From contig JAQXDI010000006.1 of assembly GCA_029251465.1 (NCBI GenBank), positions 1 through 51,152 of the forward strand: a stretch of 51,152 bases of DNA, read 5' to 3'. A program made the position numbers and the translations under genes. Position 1 is the stretch's first letter. The number at the start of each line of letters is the position of its first letter. The notes under the pieces were generated by a model. It did no database searches and was not told the DNA's origin. It saw nothing but the letters and a program-made list of their open reading frames with translations. Shown in pieces: positions 8,156 through 16,086 of this stretch. This DNA is from Ascidiaceihabitans sp. GTDB lineage: Bacteria > Pseudomonadota > Alphaproteobacteria > Rhodobacterales > Rhodobacteraceae.

Positions 8156-9315
8156 CAATAGGACCGTGGAAGCCCGAGAACATGCTCGGACAAATACGAT
8201 AAAATCAAATTGGTCGAGATCGGTGCCACCTGATACAATCGTGTTTCGCGAAACTTGCGTTCGATGTCGTATTCCTCTGCAAACCCGAACCCTCCGTGGG
8301 TCTGAATCGCCGCATTTGCGGCTTCATTTGAGGCGTCAGCCGCTAGCATTTTCGCCATGTTCGCCTCGGCCCCCGCGCTATCGCCCGCCTCGTAGATCCG
8401 CAGCGCCTCACGTACCATCAATTCCGCAGCGCGCATGTTGGCGTAGGCCTTAGCGAGAGGGAATTGTACGCCTTGGTTTTGACCAATCGGGTGGCCAAAA
8501 ACCGTGCGATCCTTGGCATATTCAACGGATTTTCCGATCAGCCATTTGGCGTCTCCGATACATTCCGCAGCGATCAGAATACGTTCCGAATTCATTCCCG
8601 ACAGGATGTAACGAAAGCCCTTGCCCGCCTCACCAATCAGATTAGTCGCAGGCACACGCAGGTTGTCGAAAAACACTTCTGTAGTGGCGTGGTTCATCAT
8701 CGTGCGGATGGGGCGGATCGTCAGGCCATTGCCGAGGGCTGCGCGCATATCGACAATAAACACAGACAAACCTTCGGTCTTTTTCATGCCCTCGCGCAGG
8801 GGCGTGGTACGCGCCAACAGGATCATAAGATCGGAATGCTCCGCACGGCTGGTCCAAATTTTCTGGCCATTGATCAAATAGTCATCGCCGTCCAAAGTTG
8901 CCGTAGTTTTTAGTGCCCCAGTGTCAGTGCCCGATGTCGGTTCGCTTACGCCAAAGGCTTGCAAGCGTAATGATCCATCCGCAATTCCCGGCAAATACTG
9001 CTGCTTTTGCGCCTTTGATCCGTGACGCAATAACGTGCCCATCGTGTACATTTGCGCATGACACGCACTGGCATTCCCGCCAGATTTGTGGATTTCCTCA
9101 AGGATCGCCGCCCCCGCTGACAAAGGCAGTCCCGCGCCGCCATATTCTTCTGGAATGAGGGCCGCTAACCAACCAGCTTGCGTCAATGCCCCAACGAATT
9201 CAGTAGGATACGCCATCTCTCGATCTAACGTGCGCCAGTATTCGCCTGGAAATTGCGCGCATAATTTTGCAACGGCATCGCGGATATCCTCGTAGGTGTC
9301 AGGGTCATTTGCCAT
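8155..9315 (-). CDS. Acyl-CoA dehydrogenase family protein
   Basis: A 386-residue flavoprotein of normal family length. It shows the FAD/substrate-region signature FGVSEPTSGTDTGALKT, the middle-domain stretch YLINGQKIWTS, and the C-terminal QTHGGFGFAEEYDIERKFRE with LYQVAPISTNLI. Enzymes of this family make the alpha,beta double bond of an acyl-CoA and pass electrons to ETF. It is coupled to the CaiB transferase downstream. The 119-bp gap to the upstream sulfatase holds a 12-bp inverted repeat. The chain length or substrate class cannot be decided, and the glutaryl or short/branched-chain subfamilies are equally possible. Confidence 0.9.
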   Translation of the reverse strand: MANDPDTYEDIRDAVAKLCAQFPGEYWRTLDREMAYPTEFVGALTQAGWLAALIPEEYGGAGLPLSAGAAILEEIHKSGGNASACHAQMYTMGTLLRHGSKAQKQQYLPGIADGSLRLQAFGVSEPTSGTDTGALKTTATLDGDDYLINGQKIWTSRAEHSDLMILLARTTPLREGMKKTEGLSVFIVDMRAALGNGLTIRPIRTMMNHATTEVFFDNLRVPATNLIGEAGKGFRYILSGMNSERILIAAECIGDAKWLIGKSVEYAKDRTVFGHPIGQNQGVQFPLAKAYANMRAAELMVREALRIYEAGDSAGAEANMAKMLAADASNEAANAAIQTHGGFGFAEEYDIERKFRETRLYQVAPISTNLILSYLSEHVLGLPRSY

Positions 9316-9372
9316 CGGGTCAATCTCGCTTTGGGATGCACATTGCTAGGCAGAGATGAGAATTTTCGCAAG

Positions 9373-9440
9373 GCATAGACGTGCTGATCGACGCTGCCAA
9401 ACTCCGGAGGGATCCAAGCGCCATCGCGGCACGTCTATGC
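9373..9440. repeat. 12-bp perfect inverted repeat, 44-bp spacer
   Basis: GCATAGACGTGC at 9373-9384 is matched exactly by its reverse complement GCACGTCTATGC at 9429-9440. The right arm contains the sulfatase stop codon. In RNA this would be a 12-bp stem with a large loop, placed between the sulfatase and acyl-CoA dehydrogenase genes. There is no T-run after it in the transcribed direction, so it is not a standard terminator. A processing site or a remnant of an inserted small element are options. Confidence 0.55.
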
Positions 9441-10997
9441 GATCCGGTCCGGCAGTGGGCTTTCATCCATTTGGGCAGTCAAATGATGGGTCATGCGTTC
9501 CGCCAAATGCCCGCGGGCCGCAAAATGATCGGCACTGTCCCACAGATTGAGTGTCTCGTTCGGGTCTGCTGACAAATCATACAACTCGCCCCAATCCTGA
9601 TCCAGATACATCGTGTAGCGCCATTTTGGTGTGATCAAGGCACGGACCCGCGCCGGCGTCTCGAACCCCAAACGCGTGCCGCCATCGTTGTATTCAATCA
9701 ACAATTCATCGCGCACGCCCTCCGCACCTGCCGTTGCGCCACAAAAGCTTTTGCCTTGGTTTCCGTTAAACGGCTCGATCCCGACACGGTCCAAAATCGT
9801 TGCAGCCAGATCGACGGTCGAAGCCAACGCATCAGACGACGCTGCTGTCCGATTATCAGGGTCAGACCAGATAAACAGCACCCGCGTGATCCCACGAAAC
9901 GGCAACGCGCCTTTCAGCAGCATATTGAAATCCCCAAGGTAGTCGCCGTGATCGGACGTGTAACAAATCACGGTGTTCTCAAGTTGTCCGTTGCGTTCTA
10001 ATGCAGCGACGATTTCACCCACCGCGTCATCTACAAACGCCATCATACCTGCGGTTAGCGCCATCGCTTCTTTGATTTGCTGATCGCTTAACATCATCGC
10101 GGTTTGCGGAATTTTTTGACCAACACCGTTCTTTAGATTGTCATCCAGCCAACGCATCGGTGGCGTCGGGTTTTGATGCGCAGAATAAGGCAGCGTGATG
10201 TCAAAATCATCGGGGTCATACATGTCCCAATATTTGCCCGGTGGGTTAAACGGATGGTGCGGATCTGGAAAGGACACAAAGCTAAAGAATGGATCCTCTT
10301 CGCCCAAACGACTGTCTAGATAGTCGATCGCGCGGTCGCGCACGTAGGCGGTTGGGTACAGGTTTTCCGGGATCGGAGTGCGGTAGGCTTGCGGGCAGGA
10401 ATAGCCGTGCGGCAGTTGGTTCGCATCGTCGTGCAATGCCTCCCAATTGTCAGCGTTTTCACGGAACCATTGGCGATAATGCCCACCGCAGCGATCACCG
10501 TGTGTTGTGACCATATCGACGTGTTGATAGCCGTAATACGGCGTCTTGAATGCATATCGACCATCGTCGGTGTAACGCCCTGGTTCTTCTTGGCCATAGT
10601 CCCCATCGTCGCGGCGCCATGCGTCTTTTCGGGCGGCGATCTGATCCAGAGTAACGTCCATGGGCGGCATATTGGTAAAGGGTTGCAGGTGGCTTTTTCC
10701 GATGGCGGCGGTGTGATAGCCCGCCTCGGCCAGCTGGTCGACAAATGTGTTGGCGGACAATGGCAAACGGCAACCATTGTGGCGCAAACCATGATGACTG
10801 GGATAGCGCCCTGTCAGCAAAGATGCGCGGTTCGGCATGCACACAGGCGACGCCACATGGAAGTTGTCAAACCGCGTGCCTTTGGCAGCAATCGCGTCAA
10901 TATTCGGCGTTTTCAAAACCGGATGCCCGTAGCATCCCAGCCAATCCGCACGCTGCTGATCGGTTATTAAAAACAGAAAATTTGGGCGTTTGCTCAT
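9435..10997 (-). CDS. Sulfatase (alkaline-phosphatase superfamily)
   Basis: A 520-residue hydrolase. The sulfatase signature CxPxR is present as CMPNR at residues 53-57 within SPVCMPNRASLLTGRYP. Its Cys is the one converted to formylglycine. Metal-site segments are visible as ITDQQRADWLG near the N terminus and YTSDHGDYLGDF in the C-terminal half. No signal peptide is seen, so it is probably cytoplasmic. The ATG at 10997 is preferred because it begins MSKRPNFLFLITDQ, and longer in-frame starts add unrelated residues. It follows the broken TRAP permease by 16 bp. It probably hydrolyses a sulfate ester brought in by the transporter. A phosphonate monoester hydrolase of the same superfamily is the main alternative. 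Confidence 0.87.
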   Translation of the reverse strand: MSKRPNFLFLITDQQRADWLGCYGHPVLKTPNIDAIAAKGTRFDNFHVASPVCMPNRASLLTGRYPSHHGLRHNGCRLPLSANTFVDQLAEAGYHTAAIGKSHLQPFTNMPPMDVTLDQIAARKDAWRRDDGDYGQEEPGRYTDDGRYAFKTPYYGYQHVDMVTTHGDRCGGHYRQWFRENADNWEALHDDANQLPHGYSCPQAYRTPIPENLYPTAYVRDRAIDYLDSRLGEEDPFFSFVSFPDPHHPFNPPGKYWDMYDPDDFDITLPYSAHQNPTPPMRWLDDNLKNGVGQKIPQTAMMLSDQQIKEAMALTAGMMAFVDDAVGEIVAALERNGQLENTVICYTSDHGDYLGDFNMLLKGALPFRGITRVLFIWSDPDNRTAASSDALASTVDLAATILDRVGIEPFNGNQGKSFCGATAGAEGVRDELLIEYNDGGTRLGFETPARVRALITPKWRYTMYLDQDWGELYDLSADPNETLNLWDSADHFAARGHLAERMTHHLTAQMDESPLPDRIA

Positions 10998-11013
10998 CTC
11001 ATGTGCTCCGACT

Positions 11014-13084
11014 TTAGCTGGCGAGTGCGGGTTGGGTCCGGCTTTGGGCATGATGCCAAATAACCGATGCAAACGCCGCGATCAGCGCGCTGAAGTGGAT
11101 GATTTCAGGGCGCATCATGATCAGCACGGCCAGCGTCAAACGGATCAAAACCCACGTCAACGTCAGCGCCTTTGCATCAAACCGCGCAAGGGCGCTGGCA
11201 ACAAGGTAAAGTGCTGCCATCAGGCAGAAAATCAGCCACAACAGCGACGTCATACTCACGCCATTTTCGTATCCTGGCAACGGCGCGCCAATCGGGCTGG
11301 ATGGGTCGATAAGCGCCTGATCAATCAGCAGAAATTCTGGGTAAAACGCAAAGACAAACGGGATGGCAAACATCACGATGCCTGAGCGCACGGCACTAAA
11401 TCCTGTGGCCATTGGGTCGGCCTTGGTGATCGTGGCCGCCGCAAACGCGGCCAGCGCCACAGGCGGCGTAATGGCCGAGGCCACAGCAAAGTAAAAGATG
11501 AACATATGCGCGGTAAACGTCGCAATTCCAAGCCCCATCAACAAGGCAACGTTGATATACGCAGGCACCGCAGGCATCCCCATGCCCAACAAAACCGCCA
11601 GGAACATCGTGATCAACAGTGCAATAAACTGGAACATCGCCGACCCGCTGCCCCCCAAATCAAGCGAGAGCAAGAAGCTGAGGATATCGACCGCCACAAA
11701 GTTTGAAAGGCCGGTAAAGTTCAGACAAACATCGATCACTGTGACCGCAAGGAACATCATATAAAGCGTGGACACTGTCATGCCCGCCTCGGCCAACGCA
11801 TCCAAAACCAAACGTGGTTTATTGCGAAACTCTTTGTCGAGGAACAACAAAAGCGTCACAAAGGCCGCCGCCCACCAGCCTGTCGCGCCAGCGTCCCCTG
11901 CAGCGTTCTGGAACACCTCGAGCAACCAAGGCAAATTCACCCCGCGACACGAGTCGCCGTTGATGATCGTCTCAACCCCCAACAGCCACCCCATGGGGCC
12001 GCAACCAACCACGTCTTTGGGCGTCAACAGCAAGACAAGGATCAGCAAAATCGGCAGGAAAATTTGGGAAAGATGCAGAAAATCCGCGCTTTAGCATCAT
12101 CGGAATTGTCAGCACGCCAGTGGACAGCACGTTAACCACAGGCCCGCCAGTGATCGTGCCGAACATCGCAGACGACACGATTGCCGCATGCGCAGGCCCG
12201 CCCCGCAGCTTGCGCGTCCAGCGAAATGCCAGCTTGATCAGCGACTGACCACCCGCCGATTTTCCGAACATCGCGCCTAGAATAATGTAGGGGAAAACCA
12301 CATTCATGATGACATTCATGAACCGCCCCAGCATTCCCGAGGCGTTGTTCACCAGCGCGTCATGGACGTTGGGACGACCATCTAGAAACGAGCGCGGCTC
12401 GCCCCCCATTTTGGTCATCAGGTATTTGTTGATGTCCTCGGGGCCGTGAAAATACCACACCAAAACCGTCGCGATTGTATAAAGCGCGATGACCAAAGAC
12501 ACGAGGACCAGCGGCAAGCCTCAAACCTTGATGTTGTAGGCCAGAAACACCAGCATCGACAGACCCATGATCGCCACCAGCCACACACCCGTGGTCGACA
12601 CACACCGCGGGTCTTCGACGGTATCAGGTGCCGGAAGGCCCATTTCATCGGCAAATGCGATCTCGGCCTTGAGGGTTTCTGCGATCAATCGGGCGCGATC
12701 ACCGTTCAGTGCATCAATCAGACAAACGCTATCGATTTCAATAAGATAGGTAAGCGATATGGTGAACGCGGACACGACCAACGCGACATCCATGAACAGA
12801 CCAAAGCCGGCCCGACCAGTGCCTTGCCACGCCCGCCACATTGAGTGCTTAAGCGCTACGACGCTCATCATGATGAAGAAGATTATCGGGTAGAACCACT
12901 CGGTCGCAAAACTGCGCACCTTCAGTTTTTCAATGCCTGTCACGCCACGCCACATGTCATCCCAACCAGGGATCGTCGGCATGCTGTTCAACACGCCCAG
13001 CAGCATAAACAGCAGCGCCATTGCGTACACCAGCCGGTTCGGAAAAACCGATTGGAACTGCTCAGCGTGAGATTTTTCAGCCAT
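11014..13084 (-). pseudogene. Fused TRAP permease (4TM/12TM), degraded
   Basis: Three pieces read as one TRAP 4TM/12TM permease. The first, starting MAEKSHAEQF at 13084, ends at an in-frame TGA at 12521-12523. The second continues in the same frame (GLPLVLVSLVIALYT) to TIPMMLKRGFSASF. The third continues in another frame from about 12065 (QIFLPILLILVLLLTPKD) to the end. Between the second and third pieces the conserved family block after TIPMM (normally a GGVEA...GG..MPP-type stretch) is absent, so an internal deletion as well as a frame change has occurred. The original codon at 12521 was probably Arg CGA. A working transporter is very unlikely. The family imports organic acids with a TAXI receptor, and the receptor gene lies just upstream. 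Confidence 0.85.
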
Positions 13085-13118
13085 GGGTGCGTGTTACCTA
13101 AACGTTGCTCTTACGTGG

Positions 13119-13161
13119 AAAAAGACACCGCCCCGGGTTCAAAAATTAATGGGGCGGCGTC
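13119..13161 (-). terminator. Intrinsic terminator between receptor and permease
   Basis: Read on the - strand, an 11-bp stem (13161-13151 with 13134-13124, one G-U pair, very GC-rich) encloses a 16-nt loop and is followed by five Ts. It lies between the TAXI receptor stop and the permease start. It could act as a partial terminator that yields more receptor than permease transcript. Confidence 0.75.
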
Positions 13162-13182
13162 GGTATTCAATCGCAAGACGTG

Positions 13183-14228
13183 TTACTTGTCTTCGGCGCA
13201 GTCAGGGATGTCGTACCCCGCCTCTTCCCATGCACGCACGGCACCCTTGTGGTATTTCATAGGGTTAGCACCACACATGCCCAAACCAGGGTTGTCATAA
13301 TTGACGGTATCCCCGAATGGCGCTTTGGCTTTCAGCGCATCAAGCGAGGCGACGTAGACCTTAACCAGATTGTAAACCAGCTCTTCGTCCATGTCTTTGT
13401 GAACGACATCGCCGCCGATCGTCGCCATGCCACGGAGCGTCGCGTCCTCTGACACAAATGTCCAATCTTCGCCCATGATCGCTTGTAGGTCCGCAACTGG
13501 CACTTCGACTTTGTCGCTGCCCGGTGCCTTCATGTATTTCTGCATCGCTTCGCTGTCGTAGGTGTCTTTCGGCAAGGACCATGCGGTCATCTTGCCCGAA
13601 GACCCAAGGGTCGAGATCCGCCCGCTCGGGAACAGCTCTGGCAACACAACTGCGTCAGGTTCACCGCCACCGATAACCGAGGCCGCTTGGCCCCAATTCG
13701 CTTGCAGAGCGGTATAGCCTTCGCCGTCTTTTAGACCTGTAGCGATCTCAATGATCGTGCGACCGTTCGTCAACGCACCGCCACGTGGCGGGCCGTTAAA
13801 GATGGTCTTGCCCTCTAGGTCATCCCAGCCTTGGATGTTCTTTGCATCATACGCGTAAAGAAAGAGAATTCCCAACGTGTAGGGGTAGATCGAGCGCAGA
13901 TTAGACGCCAGCTCGGCGCCTTTTTCTTTGCCCAGCTTACCATACGGGCCGATTCCACGGCTCATCAAAAACGGAAGAATATGCGGTGTGCTTGCGATAT
14001 CCGTCTTGCCCTCGGCCACGTTTTGCAACGAATTGGTCAGCGTTTGACCATCGGCCAACTGAATGTTGGCGATGCCGCTGGTGCCGGCAACTTCTGTCAG
14101 GTGGCTTGGTGCCAGATGGGTCGCGCCACCTACCGATGCGGTTTCAGCGGTAAGGTTTGCTTGTGCAAACACGGGGCTGCAAAAAATGATGAGGCGGCAA
14201 GTGCGCCTGCAAAAAGAAACTTCGACAT
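13183..14228 (-). pseudogene. TAXI-family TRAP solute receptor, signal peptide frameshifted
   Basis: The mature part is a complete TAXI receptor (from VFAQANLTAETASVGG to DIPDCAEDK, about 330 residues) with no internal stop. Its natural start is the ATG at 14228, preceded by GGGAGG and beginning MSKFLFAGALAASSFFAAP. That signal peptide is in a different frame from the mature protein. Restoring one base in the four-G run at 14173-14176 (+ strand) gives ...FAAPVFAQANL, a normal cleavage region. As written, the mature frame opens at an ATG at 14274 with no export signal. The receptor would capture the substrate in the periplasm for the TRAP permease downstream, which is also broken. Confidence 0.8.
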
Positions 14229-14294
14229 TTATTCCTCCCAGTCTAAATATGTCCGACGCCAAGTGTTCGGGCATTGTCGCGCCCTGTCAATTAA

Positions 14295-14314
14295 TTTGTT
14301 GCACTTGCAACGAA
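14295..14314. promoter_or_regulatory. MarR-type operator palindrome
   Basis: TTTGTTGCA-CT-TGCAACGAA is an inverted repeat with 8 of 9 arm positions paired, in the 131-bp gap between the divergent TAXI receptor and MarR genes. It overlaps the best -35 candidates: TTGACA at 14290-14285 on the - strand, and TTGCAC at 14300 with TATAAG at 14325 on the + strand. It is probably bound by the MarR protein encoded next to it. Confidence 0.65.
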
Positions 14315-14359
14315 ATCGCCCTCGTATAAGAGCAGCCCAACTGACCAAATGAGAACACC

Positions 14360-14824
14360 ATGAGTTTGATTCCGCCAAGCGACGTTGACCAAATTCTGAA
14401 CATCAGAATTCTGCGACTTGCCTCAAAGCTGACTTTGATTTTCCAGCGCGAAACCCTGCGCCCGGCCGGGATCAAAGTGCAGCAATGGCGGATTATGGTC
14501 AGCCTTGCGCAGTTTGACGAACTTCACCTACGATCGTTGGCACGTCATTCCTCACAAGATCCTGCACACACCAGTCGGGTGGTCAAATCGATGATTGCTG
14601 CGGGCTGGGTCAACAGCCGCCCCGATGATCATGACCAGCGGCGAATTCAGTACACGCTAACCGATGACGGCCTAAAAATCGTCAAAGACATTTGGCCCCG
14701 TGCCCAACAATTCGCATCCGACATCGCCGCATTGTTTGAGGCAGACGCATTTGATCAATTCAAATCCATGCTCGATATTGCTGGCGCATCTTGCGATGCC
14801 CGCCTCAGCAACTCCGGTTCGTGA
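14360..14824 (+). CDS. MarR family transcriptional regulator
   Basis: A 154-residue winged-helix regulator. The core LRSLARHSSQDPAHTSRVVKSMIAAGWVNSRPDDHDQRRIQYTLTDDG shows the recognition helix followed by the beta-wing with the family D-x-R-R motif. It is divergent from the TAXI/TRAP/sulfatase genes and shares their intergenic region, which contains a strong palindrome. It is therefore the likely repressor of that catabolic operon and of itself, released by the substrate or its CoA ester. The ligand is unknown. Confidence 0.88.
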   Translation: MSLIPPSDVDQILNIRILRLASKLTLIFQRETLRPAGIKVQQWRIMVSLAQFDELHLRSLARHSSQDPAHTSRVVKSMIAAGWVNSRPDDHDQRRIQYTLTDDGLKIVKDIWPRAQQFASDIAALFEADAFDQFKSMLDIAGASCDARLSNSGS

Positions 14825-14985
14825 TCGGGGCTAGGGCCAGACAGTCCGGTTTTCCTGAACGCGCTGCCGGTTTTTTCCAAAGGTCCGTTTCACCACTTTT
14901 GAAACCAATTTCATCTAGTATTTTTCGACCAAACCAGCCCGTCCGCGCATTTCCGCCTATTCCTGGAATTATTCCAAATTTCCAC

Positions 14986-15009
14986 CGTTGTTTCGAACGT
15001 CAAACAACG
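14986..15009. promoter_or_regulatory. Perfect 8-bp palindrome before small gene
   Basis: CGTTGTTT at 14986-14993 and AAACAACG at 15002-15009 form a perfect inverted repeat with an 8-bp spacer that itself contains TTCGAA-like symmetry at its left edge. It ends 30 bp before the small gene at 15040. A second short palindrome, GGAATTATTCC, lies about 20 bp further upstream. Operator or RNA hairpin are both possible. Confidence 0.4.
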
Positions 15010-15039
15010 CCACAAGGCGCAAAAGAAGCGAGAAGACAA

Positions 15040-15291
15040 ATGAACTGTGACAACATCACTCATCTAGCGTCTCAGACCGAGACCGAAAAACCGCTCCACC
15101 CGATTTGGACGTTTTTTGTGCTTGAGGATATCTTGAACAGTTACAAAGAAGCCGGACTGAACGACGCCGCGGGTATTCTTCAAGACGCGATCCATCAGCT
15201 GGAAGCCGTCGTTTTGGACCCCGCAATTCGGCCCAACATTCGGCCAGTTTCCGACATTCGACTGTCACCGCAGAATGGCGAACAATCCTAA
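15040..15291 (+). CDS. Small hypothetical protein (83 aa)
   Basis: Not recognised. It is an 83-residue soluble acidic protein beginning MNCDNITHLASQTETEKPLHP. The middle (FVLEDILNSYKEAGLNDAAGILQDAIHQLE) is strongly amphipathic and helical, and the Pro-rich tail ends PQNGEQS. The ATG at 15040 is preceded by the purine stretch AGAAGACAA, and no longer start is convincing. It stops 2 bp before the end of the convergent IclR gene. The gap between MarR and this gene (about 215 bp) holds the palindrome at 14986-15009. The coding nature is likely but not certain. Confidence 0.55.
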   Translation: MNCDNITHLASQTETEKPLHPIWTFFVLEDILNSYKEAGLNDAAGILQDAIHQLEAVVLDPAIRPNIRPVSDIRLSPQNGEQS

Positions 15292-15293
15292 TT

Positions 15294-16073
15294 TTATGTG
15301 CCGAAACTTTGCAGATCGGGCGATCGCCCACCGATCAAGGCGGTAACGCGCTGGGTTGCACCGATCAAATCCGGGGCCCATTTTTCCAGATCTTGCAATG
15401 AATAGCGCGCGTGGGGCGACCAGATGTTCAACACCGCTACAGGTTCGCTCATGTAGTTGAAAATCGGGGCCGAAATGCCGACCAGATGATCGTATTCTTC
15501 GCGATCATTGGTGGCGTAACCGAGGGTACGAACCTGTTGCAAAGCGCTCAGGAACGCCTCCTGCGAGGCAATTGTGCGCGAGTTCAGCGGTGCAAAATCA
15601 TATCCGTCAAACTTTGCGGCAACAACGCTATCAGGCAGAAACGCGCACAGCGCTTTGCCTGACGCAGAACAATGCATCGGCTCGCGCATACCCGGTCTTT
15701 GGTGGCTGCCAAGTGCGTGGTTGGCCTCAAGCATGCGCAGATAAACCACCTCTAGGCCGCTGGGCACACCAATGGTCACGTTGCTGTCGCAAACCGCGTG
15801 CAAGCGCACCATTTCGTCCAGAGCAACGGCTTGGATATCGTAGCCGGAATAGGCATTGCGCACGAGGTCAAAGACCTTGGCACCCAGCAAATACGTCTTG
15901 TTTGATTTGTCTATTTGCACAACGTCCTCGGCCACGCCGATGGCCAGCAAGCGATGCATTGTGCTTTTGTTCAGGCCGGATTTCACGACCAACTCGGAAA
16001 ACGTCAAAGGCGTGCGTGATGCGCCGATCAGCGTCAGTACCGACATAAGCTTGGAAATGATCGAACTTTGCAT
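15294..16073 (-). CDS. IclR family transcriptional regulator
   Basis: A 259-residue regulator. The N-terminal winged helix (ISKLMSVLTLIGASRTPLTFSELVVKSGLNKSTMHRLL) is followed by the IclR effector domain with SASGKALCAFLP and NDREEYDHLVGISAPIFN. It lies 13 bp downstream of ptsP on the same strand and could be co-transcribed with it. It also closes one side of the sulfatase/TRAP/CaiB cluster, so control of that catabolism is possible. IclR proteins often govern degradation of aromatic or organic acids. The target cannot be decided from the sequence. Confidence 0.88.
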   Translation of the reverse strand: MQSSIISKLMSVLTLIGASRTPLTFSELVVKSGLNKSTMHRLLAIGVAEDVVQIDKSNKTYLLGAKVFDLVRNAYSGYDIQAVALDEMVRLHAVCDSNVTIGVPSGLEVVYLRMLEANHALGSHQRPGMREPMHCSASGKALCAFLPDSVVAAKFDGYDFAPLNSRTIASQEAFLSALQQVRTLGYATNDREEYDHLVGISAPIFNYMSEPVAVLNIWSPHARYSLQDLEKWAPDLIGATQRVTALIGGRSPDLQSFGT

Positions 16074-16086
16074 GCGTGTGCGCCTC

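Noticed and set aside
14847..14876. Two CCGGTTTT copies after marR as a terminator
   Set aside because: The possible stem is only 4 bp, so it is not convincing as a hairpin.
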